Shown here piece after piece: positions 56,486 to 64,000 of a stretch of DNA of 64,000 nucleotides. The notes under the pieces were generated by a model. That model had not been told where the DNA came from. It saw only the letters and a list, made by a program, of their open reading frames with translations, and did no database searches. How positions within the stretch are numbered: the stretch's first letter is position 1; each line of letters begins with the position of its first letter. The DNA comes from a virus, in the IMG/VR virus record IMGVR_UViG_3300044807_000039, positions 64,001-128,000 of that record. The stretch is one strand, 5' to 3'. The translations under genes and the position numbers were made by a program.

Positions 56486-56663
56486 TGTTCGTTTAGGAAC
56501 AACCGTAAATCTGGGAGACTTCGAAAATATTCGTTTGGATATTGAAGTTCAGGATTATGTGCGTGAAGGTATTGACAAAAACGCAGGAGAAGCAATCAAT
56601 AGAGTACATGAACTGGTAGAAAAGAAACTTGCAGAAAAACTAAACCCCTTTAGGACTGCATAA
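56463..56663 (+). CDS. Small hypothetical protein, 66 aa
   Basis: ATG at 56463, after GGGGGAGGTGGAAG, lies in the last bases of the previous gene. Beta N-terminus (TRINVRLGTTVNLGDFENIRLDIEV) and a helical tail (INRVHELVEKKLAEKL). TAATG overlap with the following gene. Function unknown. Confidence 0.65.
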   Translation: MSEVTRINVRLGTTVNLGDFENIRLDIEVQDYVREGIDKNAGEAINRVHELVEKKLAEKLNPFRTA

Positions 56664-57022
56664 TGGCAACTCCGAAAATCGAGGACATTCATTCCCTAAT
56701 CACCTATTATCAAAAGCTGCATTTCCAGAAGTTCGGATTCAAGCTTGTTCCAAATAGAAACAAGCTGGTACACTTGATCCGCAACGTCCTTATGGATGTT
56801 ACAATTGACGAATTTAAAAGTCTCATGGTGTATTACCTTAAGACCGATCATGATCCGTCCTTGACCAATCTGTGCTACGAATATGCTGACCTTCTTACAA
56901 CCAAGAAGCGAAATGAAAAGGATTTGGACGAACGTCAGCAGCTTATGCGTGAGACCGAACGTCGTACACGGGAGTTTAGAGATTTTTATAAGAAGAAGCC
57001 AGAAGGCGGTTCAGTGGAATGA
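56663..57022 (+). CDS. Possible helicase-loader-like protein, 119 aa
   Basis: Directly before and overlapping the DnaB-like gene by four bases. Helical and basic (YYQKLHFQKFGFKLVPNRNKLVHLIRNVLMD), ending in a charged coil. Position and charge are like phage helicase loaders, but no motif proves it. Confidence 0.55.
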   Translation: MATPKIEDIHSLITYYQKLHFQKFGFKLVPNRNKLVHLIRNVLMDVTIDEFKSLMVYYLKTDHDPSLTNLCYEYADLLTTKKRNEKDLDERQQLMRETERRTREFRDFYKKKPEGGSVE

Positions 57023-58278
57023 TTAACGAAGCAAGGTTGCTTTCAGCAGTTATTAATAACAAGGATATTGCTCCGGTCCTGAATAGTCAGAATGTCGATA
57101 TGCTCTTCACGAGTCATGAAGATATTTGGAAGTTTACCAAGGAATATTTCATTCAGAACCGAGCAATCGTTCCATCTTCAATCCTCAACGAGCATTTCCC
57201 TGATTTTAGGGTAATGCCCGAAGCCGAGACTGCTGGTACCGTAAAGCATTATCTAGAGCAGCTTAGGGATGAATACACTGCTGTTCTGCTTGATAGAATC
57301 GCAGTTGGTGTTTCAAAGGATCTAGGGGTTAGGTCCAACAAGGCTATTCTTGGTAAGCTAGCCAGCATGGTATCTGATTTGACTAAGGTCACCAGTGGAA
57401 TTAGGGACCTTGACATTACCGATCCCGTAAAAGCAAACGAGCACTACGCGGAGATGAAGCGTTTGATGGAACTTAACGGCGGGGTGATGGGAATTCGTTC
57501 TGGTTTTGATGCTATTGATGCGTGCTATCCTACTGGATTCGCACCAGGTCAGTATATCATTGTTATTTCCAGGACCAACCAAGGTAAGAGCTGGATTGCA
57601 TTGGATCTTGCCATTAACGCATGGGCATTGGGACACAGCGTTCTGTATGCATCCTTGGAAATGTCTCCGCAGTCGGTACGTGACCGTGCATATACCTTGA
57701 TGTCTGAAGGTAAGTTTAAGATGTCCGATCTTTCTCGCGCACAAATTGACCTTCTGCAAATGGAGGAATGGACTGCCGAGAAGATGAATAAAAGTGGTAG
57801 TTTTATTGTCACATCTAGTGATGGCATGGGCGACTTCTCTCCTGCGCAACTTCAGGGTAAGATTGAGCAGTATGGCGCGGACATTGTCTTCGTCGATTAT
57901 TTGCAGCTCATGATTGACAACCGTGGATCAACTGGCGAGACCGAAAGGATTCGTAATGTATCCAAGGAACTGAAGTCGCTAAGTATGTCCGCAGAGGTTC
58001 CGATCATTGCAGTTGCAGCGGCATCGTCAAACGACACCAAGGAATATAGCAAGCCTCCAGAGATTTACGAATTCGCAGGGTCAAGGCAGGCAGCTTACGA
58101 TGCAGATCTAGTACTCTCTCTCTTCTCACATAAGCAGCACGACGGTTCATTGCGCACTGAAATTGTTGCTAAGAAGAACCGCAATGGTCCGCTATTTGAT
58201 TTTGTGGTAAAATTGGATATCGAGAGCGGAACCATTACCGAGGAATTTAATGCGGGTCTTCTCGAAAACGACGAGTAA
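57019..58278 (+). CDS. DnaB-like replicative helicase, 419 aa
   Basis: N-terminal helical domain, then a RecA-like core: Walker A is S-R-T-N-Q-G-K-S-W (about 188-196), LYASLEMSPQSVRDR is the next motif, Walker B is IVFVDYLQLM and RNVSKELKSLSMSAEVPIIAV follows. Matches replicative 5'-3' helicases of the DnaB/T7 gp4-C type. The Walker A differs from the usual GxxGxGKS at its first Gly. Unwinds the fork with the primase at 58522 and polymerase at 60486. Confidence 0.88.
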   Translation: MINEARLLSAVINNKDIAPVLNSQNVDMLFTSHEDIWKFTKEYFIQNRAIVPSSILNEHFPDFRVMPEAETAGTVKHYLEQLRDEYTAVLLDRIAVGVSKDLGVRSNKAILGKLASMVSDLTKVTSGIRDLDITDPVKANEHYAEMKRLMELNGGVMGIRSGFDAIDACYPTGFAPGQYIIVISRTNQGKSWIALDLAINAWALGHSVLYASLEMSPQSVRDRAYTLMSEGKFKMSDLSRAQIDLLQMEEWTAEKMNKSGSFIVTSSDGMGDFSPAQLQGKIEQYGADIVFVDYLQLMIDNRGSTGETERIRNVSKELKSLSMSAEVPIIAVAAASSNDTKEYSKPPEIYEFAGSRQAAYDADLVLSLFSHKQHDGSLRTEIVAKKNRNGPLFDFVVKLDIESGTITEEFNAGLLENDE

Positions 58279-58286
58279 GGCGTACC

Positions 58287-58574
58287 ATGCATGGCAAACA
58301 AATAAAGAAGTATTCACAAGCTGGCGAGATCTTGGATGACGCAGACTTCGTTAAGGTTCGTGAGAATTTAGAAAAGCTGATGGTTCAGACCATGCGGGAC
58401 GAAGGCTATTTACCAATTCACGACCTTCGCTCGCAATGGTCTACCACCTGGCTAGGTAAAAAATACAGTTTTGTTCTCACGATGTGTGCGATGTATGCAG
58501 GAAAGAAAAAGGCTCAAGAATATGATTTCATCTACGACTGGCGATTGGTTAAAATCGGGAGATCAGTACTCTGA
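58287..58574 (+). CDS. Hypothetical replication-region protein, 95 aa
   Basis: Helical charged protein (ADFVKVRENLEKLMVQTMRDEGYLPI, KKKAQEYDFIYDW) between helicase and primase. Its last 53 bases overlap the primase gene. Possible helicase-primase accessory, by position only. Confidence 0.65.
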   Translation: MHGKQIKKYSQAGEILDDADFVKVRENLEKLMVQTMRDEGYLPIHDLRSQWSTTWLGKKYSFVLTMCAMYAGKKKAQEYDFIYDWRLVKIGRSVL

Positions 58575-59598
58575 TCAACAAATCAATTCCGTTCTTTCTG
58601 AGATTGGTGTTGAAATCGTTGGAGAGACCGATGCAGTTTTTTTGGCACTCTGTCCATTTCATCGTAATACCGATACACCAAGCTTCGCAGTGAATAAGGA
58701 GAATGGCTCCTATATCTGCTTCTCTCCCTCTTGCGATGTTAAGGGTAGCCTGGTAGGCTTAGTTCAAAGCTTGGCTGATCTTACAATTTTTCCGGCAAAA
58801 CGTCTTATTGCTCGATTTTATGGCGGGGGTAAAACTACTGCCGAACGAGTAGAGGATATCTTTGCCAAAAAGAACGAACTACCCAGCTTTCCACAGGACA
58901 TTATTAATAGAATGACTGACGAGTTTTGGGGATCACCAGCAGCCGATTATATGCACGGCAGAGGTTTTACCGATGAAACCCTGGCTCATTTTAGTATAGG
59001 TTATTCTAAGGGTAAAGGTTTGGTCGTCGTTCCAGTTCATAATTGGGAGGGTGACCCGGTTGGTGTTATTGGTAGAACAATTACCGGCAAGCGTTTTGAG
59101 AATAGCGAGAAGCTACCCACCAAGAAGACAATGTTTAACCTGCATCGTGCTAAACGTGTAGGCGAAAAGATAATTGTAGTTGAGTCGGCGTTTGATGCAA
59201 TGCGAATTCATCAAGCAGGCTTTCCAAATGTTGTCGCTACATGTGGTGGATTTTTTACCGAGCATCACCAACAACTACTCAATCGACATTTCAATGAAAT
59301 CATTATTATGACCGATAATGATGATCCCGATGAGCACCGCACCCCTTTATGTAGGAAGTGTCCAAATACGTGTCAGGGTCACAACCCGGGGCGAGTGCTA
59401 GGAGATAAGATCCAGGAAAGCCTTCGCAACAAAAGAATTAGATGGGCCAGCTACGATTATGGTATTATCTATCCTCATGGCGCAAAGGACGCCGGGGATC
59501 TAACTGAAGAAGAAATAGCGCAATGCATTAATAACTCTATTGGCGCAGCGGAAATGGTAATTTGGCGCAGGAATATTGAAGAATTGTCTATAGTTTAA
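58522..59598 (+). CDS. DnaG-type primase, 358 aa
   Basis: ATG at 58522 (the frame reaches 58471). CHC2-type zinc site C44-x2-H47...C66-x4-C71. TOPRIM follows, with E221 (IIVVESAFDAMR) and T-D265-N-D-D. A second cysteine set C-R-K-C...C-Q-G-H lies after it. It makes RNA primers for the phage polymerase. The gene lacks a DnaB-interaction domain of the usual size, so contact with the helicase may be brief. Confidence 0.85.
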   Translation: MISSTTGDWLKSGDQYSDQQINSVLSEIGVEIVGETDAVFLALCPFHRNTDTPSFAVNKENGSYICFSPSCDVKGSLVGLVQSLADLTIFPAKRLIARFYGGGKTTAERVEDIFAKKNELPSFPQDIINRMTDEFWGSPAADYMHGRGFTDETLAHFSIGYSKGKGLVVVPVHNWEGDPVGVIGRTITGKRFENSEKLPTKKTMFNLHRAKRVGEKIIVVESAFDAMRIHQAGFPNVVATCGGFFTEHHQQLLNRHFNEIIIMTDNDDPDEHRTPLCRKCPNTCQGHNPGRVLGDKIQESLRNKRIRWASYDYGIIYPHGAKDAGDLTEEEIAQCINNSIGAAEMVIWRRNIEELSIV

Positions 59599-59615
59599 GC
59601 ATAACCGCAGGTCAG

Positions 59616-59626
59616 TGTGCTATAAT
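59616..59626 (+). promoter_or_regulatory. Extended -10 promoter for the SSB-like gene
   Basis: TATAAT (59621-59626) preceded by GTGC. No clear -35 box, as expected for some extended -10 promoters. The transcript has a leader of about 50 bases with AGGAGAATAAAA. Part of the leader folds as CCTTAAG/CTTAAG-like arms. Confidence 0.55.
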
Positions 59627-59682
59627 AGAGATGGCAGCCTTAAGAAAAGGCGGAAGCCAAAAACAATAGGAGAATAAAAATA

Positions 59683-60399
59683 ATGGCTACAGATCTAAAG
59701 AGTATCCTTCAGCGCAAGAAGGAGTACGCAGAGCGTACAGAACGTCCGAGCTTCGATTGGTTCGGTATTCCTGTGAATAGTACCGTCAAGGTTGTATTCT
59801 TACAGGAGCTTGATAAAGAATTGGCAGATGACAAGGGTGCCGCGCGCTACCTTGTTGAGCACACTTCTCCAGAAAACTTTAAGCGCAAGGCCGAGTGCAC
59901 CTTTGATGAAGAGACCGGCGAACGTTGCTTTGCTTGTGAAATGGCGCAGGAATTTCCTAAGGTTGCAGAAGGCTCCTGGTGGGCCAAGACTAACTTCTAT
60001 GTTCAGGTTTATGTAGAGGGTAAGGACGACAAGCCAGGCAAGGGAAAGGTAAAGGTTCTTTCTCGCCCGGTTTCTCCAAAGGGTGGCGACTTCTTTGATT
60101 TGCTGCTTACCTGGGCAACCGAGGAGAACGATGGCCGCGTTACTGGCCAGACCTTCCAGATTAGCAAAGGCGCGGAGAAAACTTCTCCATGGACTCTTAT
60201 GCCAACAAACAAGGTTCTAGAAGTTCCGGATACTGCGGAACTTATCGATCTAGAAAAGGCTGTTGGCCTACGTGTCGAATACGACAAGCAGAAGGGCTTT
60301 TATATGCCTGGTGGAAACACTGGTTCTAAGCCTGCTACTGCTGAAGCGGGAATCGAACAGCCTGCTGTAAAGAAGGCTGAAGACACTTCGGTCTGGTAA
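59683..60399 (+). CDS. Single-stranded DNA-binding protein-like, 238 aa
   Basis: Contains an OB-fold-like core and a zinc site A-E-C-T-F-D-E-E-T-G-E-R-C-F-A-C (about residues 72-87) that resembles phage T4 gp32-type SSBs. The C-terminus is acidic and flexible (KPATAEAGIEQPAVKKAEDTSVW), the typical protein-interaction tail. Own promoter and a strong terminator suggest high expression, as needed for an SSB. Confidence 0.75.
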   Translation: MATDLKSILQRKKEYAERTERPSFDWFGIPVNSTVKVVFLQELDKELADDKGAARYLVEHTSPENFKRKAECTFDEETGERCFACEMAQEFPKVAEGSWWAKTNFYVQVYVEGKDDKPGKGKVKVLSRPVSPKGGDFFDLLLTWATEENDGRVTGQTFQISKGAEKTSPWTLMPTNKVLEVPDTAELIDLEKAVGLRVEYDKQKGFYMPGGNTGSKPATAEAGIEQPAVKKAEDTSVW

Positions 60400-60408
60400 G
60401 ATGTTAGA

Positions 60409-60442
60409 CGGCCCTAGCTTCGGCTAGGGCCGCTCTCTTTTT
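60409..60442 (+). terminator. Intrinsic terminator after SSB-like gene
   Basis: CGGCCCTAGC with GCTAGGGCCG around a TTCG loop, followed by CTCTCTTTTT. Confidence 0.9.
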
Positions 60443-60485
60443 AACAATCAATTAAAGCTTCTCGAAGCTATATAGAAAGGTAATT

Positions 60486-63400
60486 ATGTCCTACGTAAAT
60501 CTGCATGCCCATACCCATTATTCTCCTATGGATGGATATGCAACCATTCAAGAATACATGGCTCGCCTGAAGGAAATTGGTTCTGATTCAATGGCAATCA
60601 CGGATCACGGAACATTGGCGGGACACCGAGAATTTCAGCGGGAAACGAAAGCAGCAGGCATTAAGCCTATTCTTGGAGTAGAAGCCTATCTCTCTCCAAC
60701 AGATCGTTTTGATCGTCGAACAAAAGCTAATCGTGAAGAAGCCGATAGCGTTTACAACCACCTTATTTTGCTTGCAAAGACCGATACTGGCCTGAAGAAT
60801 ATCCAGGCTGGCAATAGGGTTGCATGGGGAGAAGGTTTTTACAACAAGCCGCGTTGGGATTTTGAGCTGCTTGCTGAACACTCAAAGGATCTCATTGTAT
60901 TGTCGGGCTGCCTTAATGGAGTAATCTCCAAGGCAATTGATCGTGGAGATTTTCAGGCTGCGAACACCTGGGCAGAACGTTTCCAGGAAGTATTTGGTGA
61001 GGACTTTTACATTGAATTGCAGACTCACAACCCTGAATTAATTAACCGAGGATTGCTAGCGGTTGCTGACACCTATGGAATTAAGCCAGTAATTACCGAT
61101 GACTGCCATCACGCTTCTCCAGGTGACAAGATCATGCAAGAGATCTTTCTTATTCTCTCTACGCACCCAAAGCAGGATCGTACCGCAGATATCAATAAAG
61201 CACAGAAGCTTGAACTTCTTGACCGATTTGATTACCTTTATCCAGACCGCAAGATGTCCTTCAAGGATTTTGACCTTTACTTGGAGAGCTACCAGGAAAA
61301 GCAATTGAAGATGGCAGCAAAGGGATTTGATCGACAGGATATTTATGAGAACACCCTGGAAGTAGCTTCCAAGGTAGAGAGCTACACCTACCTAGAAAAC
61401 ATTGCGACACTTCCTAATATTGTTGCAGACCCGGATGAGGTCATTAGGATTAATGTCCAAAAGGGTCTAAAAGAAAAGGGTCTTGCTGATGATCCTATTG
61501 CACAGGCTCGTGTTGAGCGTGAACTAAGTGTTATCGCCGCGAAGAAAATTCCTAACTACTTCCTGGTGGTTCAAGATATGCTGGAGTTTGCTCGTAAGGA
61601 AAAGATCCGTATTGGCAAGGGTCGTGGTTCTGCGGCCGGTAGCTTGGTTTGTTATGCTCTCGGTATTACCGGGGTGAATCCTCTGGATTACAACCTGCTA
61701 TTTGAACGCTTCCTAGATCCCGACCGTGCAGACTACCCAGATGTTGATATTGATATTCAGGACACTCGTCGTGATGAGGTGCGTAAGTACCTAGTTCAGA
61801 AGTATGGACACGTTGCGAACATTACCAACATTAACACCTATAAGGGTAAGAAGGCACTGAAGGACGCAGCTCGCGTAATTGGGGTTCCGTACAACCTTGT
61901 TAATAAGACCATGAAGGTGCTTGAAGGTATTGATGAGATCACCGGTCACGATGTCATTGCGGAATTCAAGAAAGCAAAGCAGGCTAGGGAATTCAACCAG
62001 CTATATCCAGACGTGGCGGTAATTGCTGAAAAGCTTTACGGTCGAATTAACGGGTATGGAATGCATGCCGCTGGTGTTATCATCGCTAACGTTCCTATCT
62101 CGGATTATGCTCCGATTGAAACAAGAAAATCGGCGGGCACGGATGAGCGCGTAGAGGTAGTAGCGCTTGATAAGAATGAGTGTGAAAGCCTTGGATTGAT
62201 TAAAATGGACCTTCTTGGTTTGAAGACTCTATCTGTAATTGACGATGCCGTGCGATTGGTTAAGGATAACAGCGGAATAATTATTGATATTGATGCCGTT
62301 TCAATGGATGAGGATAGAGTATTTAAAGTTCTTGCAGCTGGTAAGACTCTAGGTACGTTTCAATGTGAAGCTGCTCCATATACAAAGCTACTTGTTAAGA
62401 TGGGCTGCGAGAACTTCAACGATCTGGTAGTATCAAATGCATTGGTTCGTCCGGGTGCTTGGAATGCTATTGGTGAAGACTACATTCTATTTAAGAATGG
62501 CCATAAAAAGGCTAAGGCTATTCATCCTGACGTGGAAAGCTACATGGCAGAAACCTTCTATCTTCCTGTCTACCAGGAGCAGATGATGAAGCTATCGGTC
62601 GACCTTGCAGACTTTACTGTTGGTGAATCAAATGAGCTTCGCCGGGGAATTGGTAAAAAGAAGCGTAGCATTATTGACGCCTTCAAGCCTAAGTTTATCA
62701 ATGGAGCTAAGCACAAGATCAGTGAAACCTTGGCGGAAAAGCTATGGACTTCTTTCGAAGAAGCTGGTTCATACGCGTTCAACCTATCACACGCGGTATG
62801 CTATTCTATGTTGAGCTACCAGACAGCCTGGTTGAAGGTTCACTATCCAATTGAATTTATGTGCGCGCTCTTGCAGAATGAATCAAACGGTGACGCAATT
62901 ACTGATTACCTTTTGGAGTGCAAGAATATGGGAATCAGCATTAAGCTTCCACATATCAATAGGTCGGATATGACCATCAGTATTGATGAAGAAGCATTGC
63001 GTATGGGCCTTGTTGGAGTTAAGTATATCTCGGATAAGGTAGCCAGTAGAATTATTGCTGAGCGTCCATACGATAGCTATGGAGAATTTAAGGAGTACGT
63101 TCTTCGTAAGGGTAGTGGTCTGAACACCCGCGTTCTGATGGCTCTAAATAGCTTTGGTGGTGCTGCCTTCGAAGACAATCCCGTGCCGGATGATTACAGG
63201 GAAAAGTTGTATGAATTCCTTGGAATCCCTGCATTTGATACCAAGATGATCTCCCCGCGAATGAAGGAGGGGTTACGTCCACTCGATGAATACACCGATG
63301 ACGAAACCTTTATTTGCACTGCTATGGTTAAGGGTGTTAAGCGCGGAACAGGTTGGGCTAGGATTGATATGATCGATGGTACCGCTTCTGCGGGAGCGTT

Positions 63401-63782
63401 CACCGAACAGAATACAGATATCGCCAAAGGTACCCAGTATCTATTCCTTATTGGCAACAACAAGATTCTAAAGGCCGTTCCATTGATTGGTGAACTAGAT
63501 CCTACCGATGAGGTCATTCTGGATTATGTTCGACGTCCAGCTCTTGATGAGGTCCCTAAGGGCCAGTACAAGATTATTGCGGCACAAGCTCGAAAGACCA
63601 AGGCTGGTGCGGATATGGCCTACATTACCGTTTCGGATGCGGACAAAAATCTAAAAACACTTTTAGTTTTCGAAAGCATGTTTGCGAAGGCACGATTGTT
63701 CTGTCGTTTAGGATCCGTGCGCGTTATTGATATTGGAAAGACCAAGGACGGAAAAGCCGAATTCATGAAGGATGTGTATTGA
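60486..63782 (+). CDS. dnaE: DNA polymerase III alpha-like (DnaE type), 1098 aa
   Basis: N-terminal PHP domain with LHAHTHYSPMDG and ITDHGTLAGH. Palm catalytic motif P418-D419-V-D421-I-D423, KGRGSAAGSLVCYALG before it. Helix-hairpin and C-terminal OB-fold regions follow. At 1098 residues it is slightly shorter than bacterial DnaE1 (about 1160-1180). It is the phage replicative polymerase. No beta-clamp or proofreading subunit is visible in the window, so it may use the host clamp. Good GAAAGGTAATT Shine-Dalgarno. Confidence 0.92.
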   Translation: MSYVNLHAHTHYSPMDGYATIQEYMARLKEIGSDSMAITDHGTLAGHREFQRETKAAGIKPILGVEAYLSPTDRFDRRTKANREEADSVYNHLILLAKTDTGLKNIQAGNRVAWGEGFYNKPRWDFELLAEHSKDLIVLSGCLNGVISKAIDRGDFQAANTWAERFQEVFGEDFYIELQTHNPELINRGLLAVADTYGIKPVITDDCHHASPGDKIMQEIFLILSTHPKQDRTADINKAQKLELLDRFDYLYPDRKMSFKDFDLYLESYQEKQLKMAAKGFDRQDIYENTLEVASKVESYTYLENIATLPNIVADPDEVIRINVQKGLKEKGLADDPIAQARVERELSVIAAKKIPNYFLVVQDMLEFARKEKIRIGKGRGSAAGSLVCYALGITGVNPLDYNLLFERFLDPDRADYPDVDIDIQDTRRDEVRKYLVQKYGHVANITNINTYKGKKALKDAARVIGVPYNLVNKTMKVLEGIDEITGHDVIAEFKKAKQAREFNQLYPDVAVIAEKLYGRINGYGMHAAGVIIANVPISDYAPIETRKSAGTDERVEVVALDKNECESLGLIKMDLLGLKTLSVIDDAVRLVKDNSGIIIDIDAVSMDEDRVFKVLAAGKTLGTFQCEAAPYTKLLVKMGCENFNDLVVSNALVRPGAWNAIGEDYILFKNGHKKAKAIHPDVESYMAETFYLPVYQEQMMKLSVDLADFTVGESNELRRGIGKKKRSIIDAFKPKFINGAKHKISETLAEKLWTSFEEAGSYAFNLSHAVCYSMLSYQTAWLKVHYPIEFMCALLQNESNGDAITDYLLECKNMGISIKLPHINRSDMTISIDEEALRMGLVGVKYISDKVASRIIAERPYDSYGEFKEYVLRKGSGLNTRVLMALNSFGGAAFEDNPVPDDYREKLYEFLGIPAFDTKMISPRMKEGLRPLDEYTDDETFICTAMVKGVKRGTGWARIDMIDGTASAGAFTEQNTDIAKGTQYLFLIGNNKILKAVPLIGELDPTDEVILDYVRRPALDEVPKGQYKIIAAQARKTKAGADMAYITVSDADKNLKTLLVFESMFAKARLFCRLGSVRVIDIGKTKDGKAEFMKDVY

Positions 63783-63783
63783 T

Positions 63784-63987
63784 ATGTCAAGGTTTCAGGG
63801 TATGAACCAAGAACACCTTTTGCCATTGCTGCTAGGGGCACTAGTTGATACAATGGGTGGAATAGTAGAGCTAGATACGATCGCCCTGGAGAAGTTCTCC
63901 AGCGAGGAGTTTTACGCAGTTAAGTTAGACTTCCAGGATGGCCTGGTTGTTTTGGAGGTATTGAATGAAGATCCAGCTAAGGCATGA
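63784..63987 (+). CDS. Small hypothetical protein, 67 aa
   Basis: ATG at 63784, one base after the polymerase stop (an upstream ATG-like start at 63772 overlaps it). Acidic and hydrophobic mix (EHLLPLLLGALVDTMGGIVELDTIAL, VVLEVLN). Function unknown. Confidence 0.6.
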   Translation: MSRFQGMNQEHLLPLLLGALVDTMGGIVELDTIALEKFSSEEFYAVKLDFQDGLVVLEVLNEDPAKA

Positions 63988-64000
63988 GCTAGCGAAGGTT
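63965..64000 (+). CDS. Possible next gene start (partial)
   Basis: ATG at 63965 opens a frame (KIQLRHELAKV after Met) running to the window edge and overlapping the previous gene's end by 23 bases. Such overlaps are common here, but only 12 codons are visible. Confidence 0.3.
   Translation, partial: MKIQLRHELAKV

Overview
This window is a 64-kb piece of a double-stranded DNA tailed phage genome. It has a tape-measure gene of over 6 kb and long-tailed (siphovirus-like) head and tail modules. Several features suggest a Gram-positive, probably actinobacterial host, with Streptomyces-type hosts the closest guess: an actinobacterial-type exoribonuclease (Rv2179c-like), a TraSA/FtsK-like membrane translocase, cell-wall hydrolase domains at the end of the tape measure, an adenosylcobalamin-type ribonucleotide reductase, and many promoters that place the transcription start on the start codon. 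No tRNA gene, integrase, terminase or CRISPR array was seen; the terminase must lie outside the window.

Layout. (1) 1-6064, rightward: about twenty very small unknown genes separated by recurring, partly covarying hairpin leaders. (2) 6065-6798: a 0.73-kb non-coding, AT-rich, repeat-rich stretch where rightward and leftward transcription converge. (3) 6799-18546, leftward: an accessory and nucleotide-metabolism block with many small genes, an HNH homing endonuclease, a HAD-family protein, a secreted lipoprotein nuclease, a TraSA/FtsK-like ATPase, an exoribonuclease, a DUF3307 membrane protein and ThyX. A helically phased GTAACA array lies at 9491-9615. (4) 18547-18934: a divergent control region with tandem rightward promoters. 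(5) 18935-22681, rightward: glycosyltransferase, HNH endonuclease, NrdH and a class II ribonucleotide reductase. (6) 22889-27122: an amidase endolysin, a lone PAS protein and three tail-associated adhesion-type proteins. (7) 27183-36659: portal, protease/scaffold fusion, capsid, connectors, tail tube and tail-assembly chaperones with a -1 frameshift. (8) 36656-53499: tape measure, baseplate and FN3-rich fibre proteins. (9) 53556-55720: metallophosphoesterase, a free-standing Hint (intein-like) protein, a likely holin and a zinc ribbon protein. (10) 55686-64000: replication block with HTH protein, DnaB helicase, DnaG primase, SSB-like protein and DnaE-type polymerase.

The genes form a coherent lytic programme. 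NrdH, the reductase and ThyX supply dNTPs; helicase, primase, SSB and polymerase replicate the genome; the structural block builds the particle; the amidase and a holin candidate end the infection. The most unusual items are the Hint protein overlapping the metallophosphoesterase gene, an FN3 domain apparently split by an inserted gene, a lambda Nu3-like internal start for a scaffold, a tape measure that seems to lack a canonical start codon, a beta-sandwich module shared by three tail proteins, and the family of leaderless promoters.
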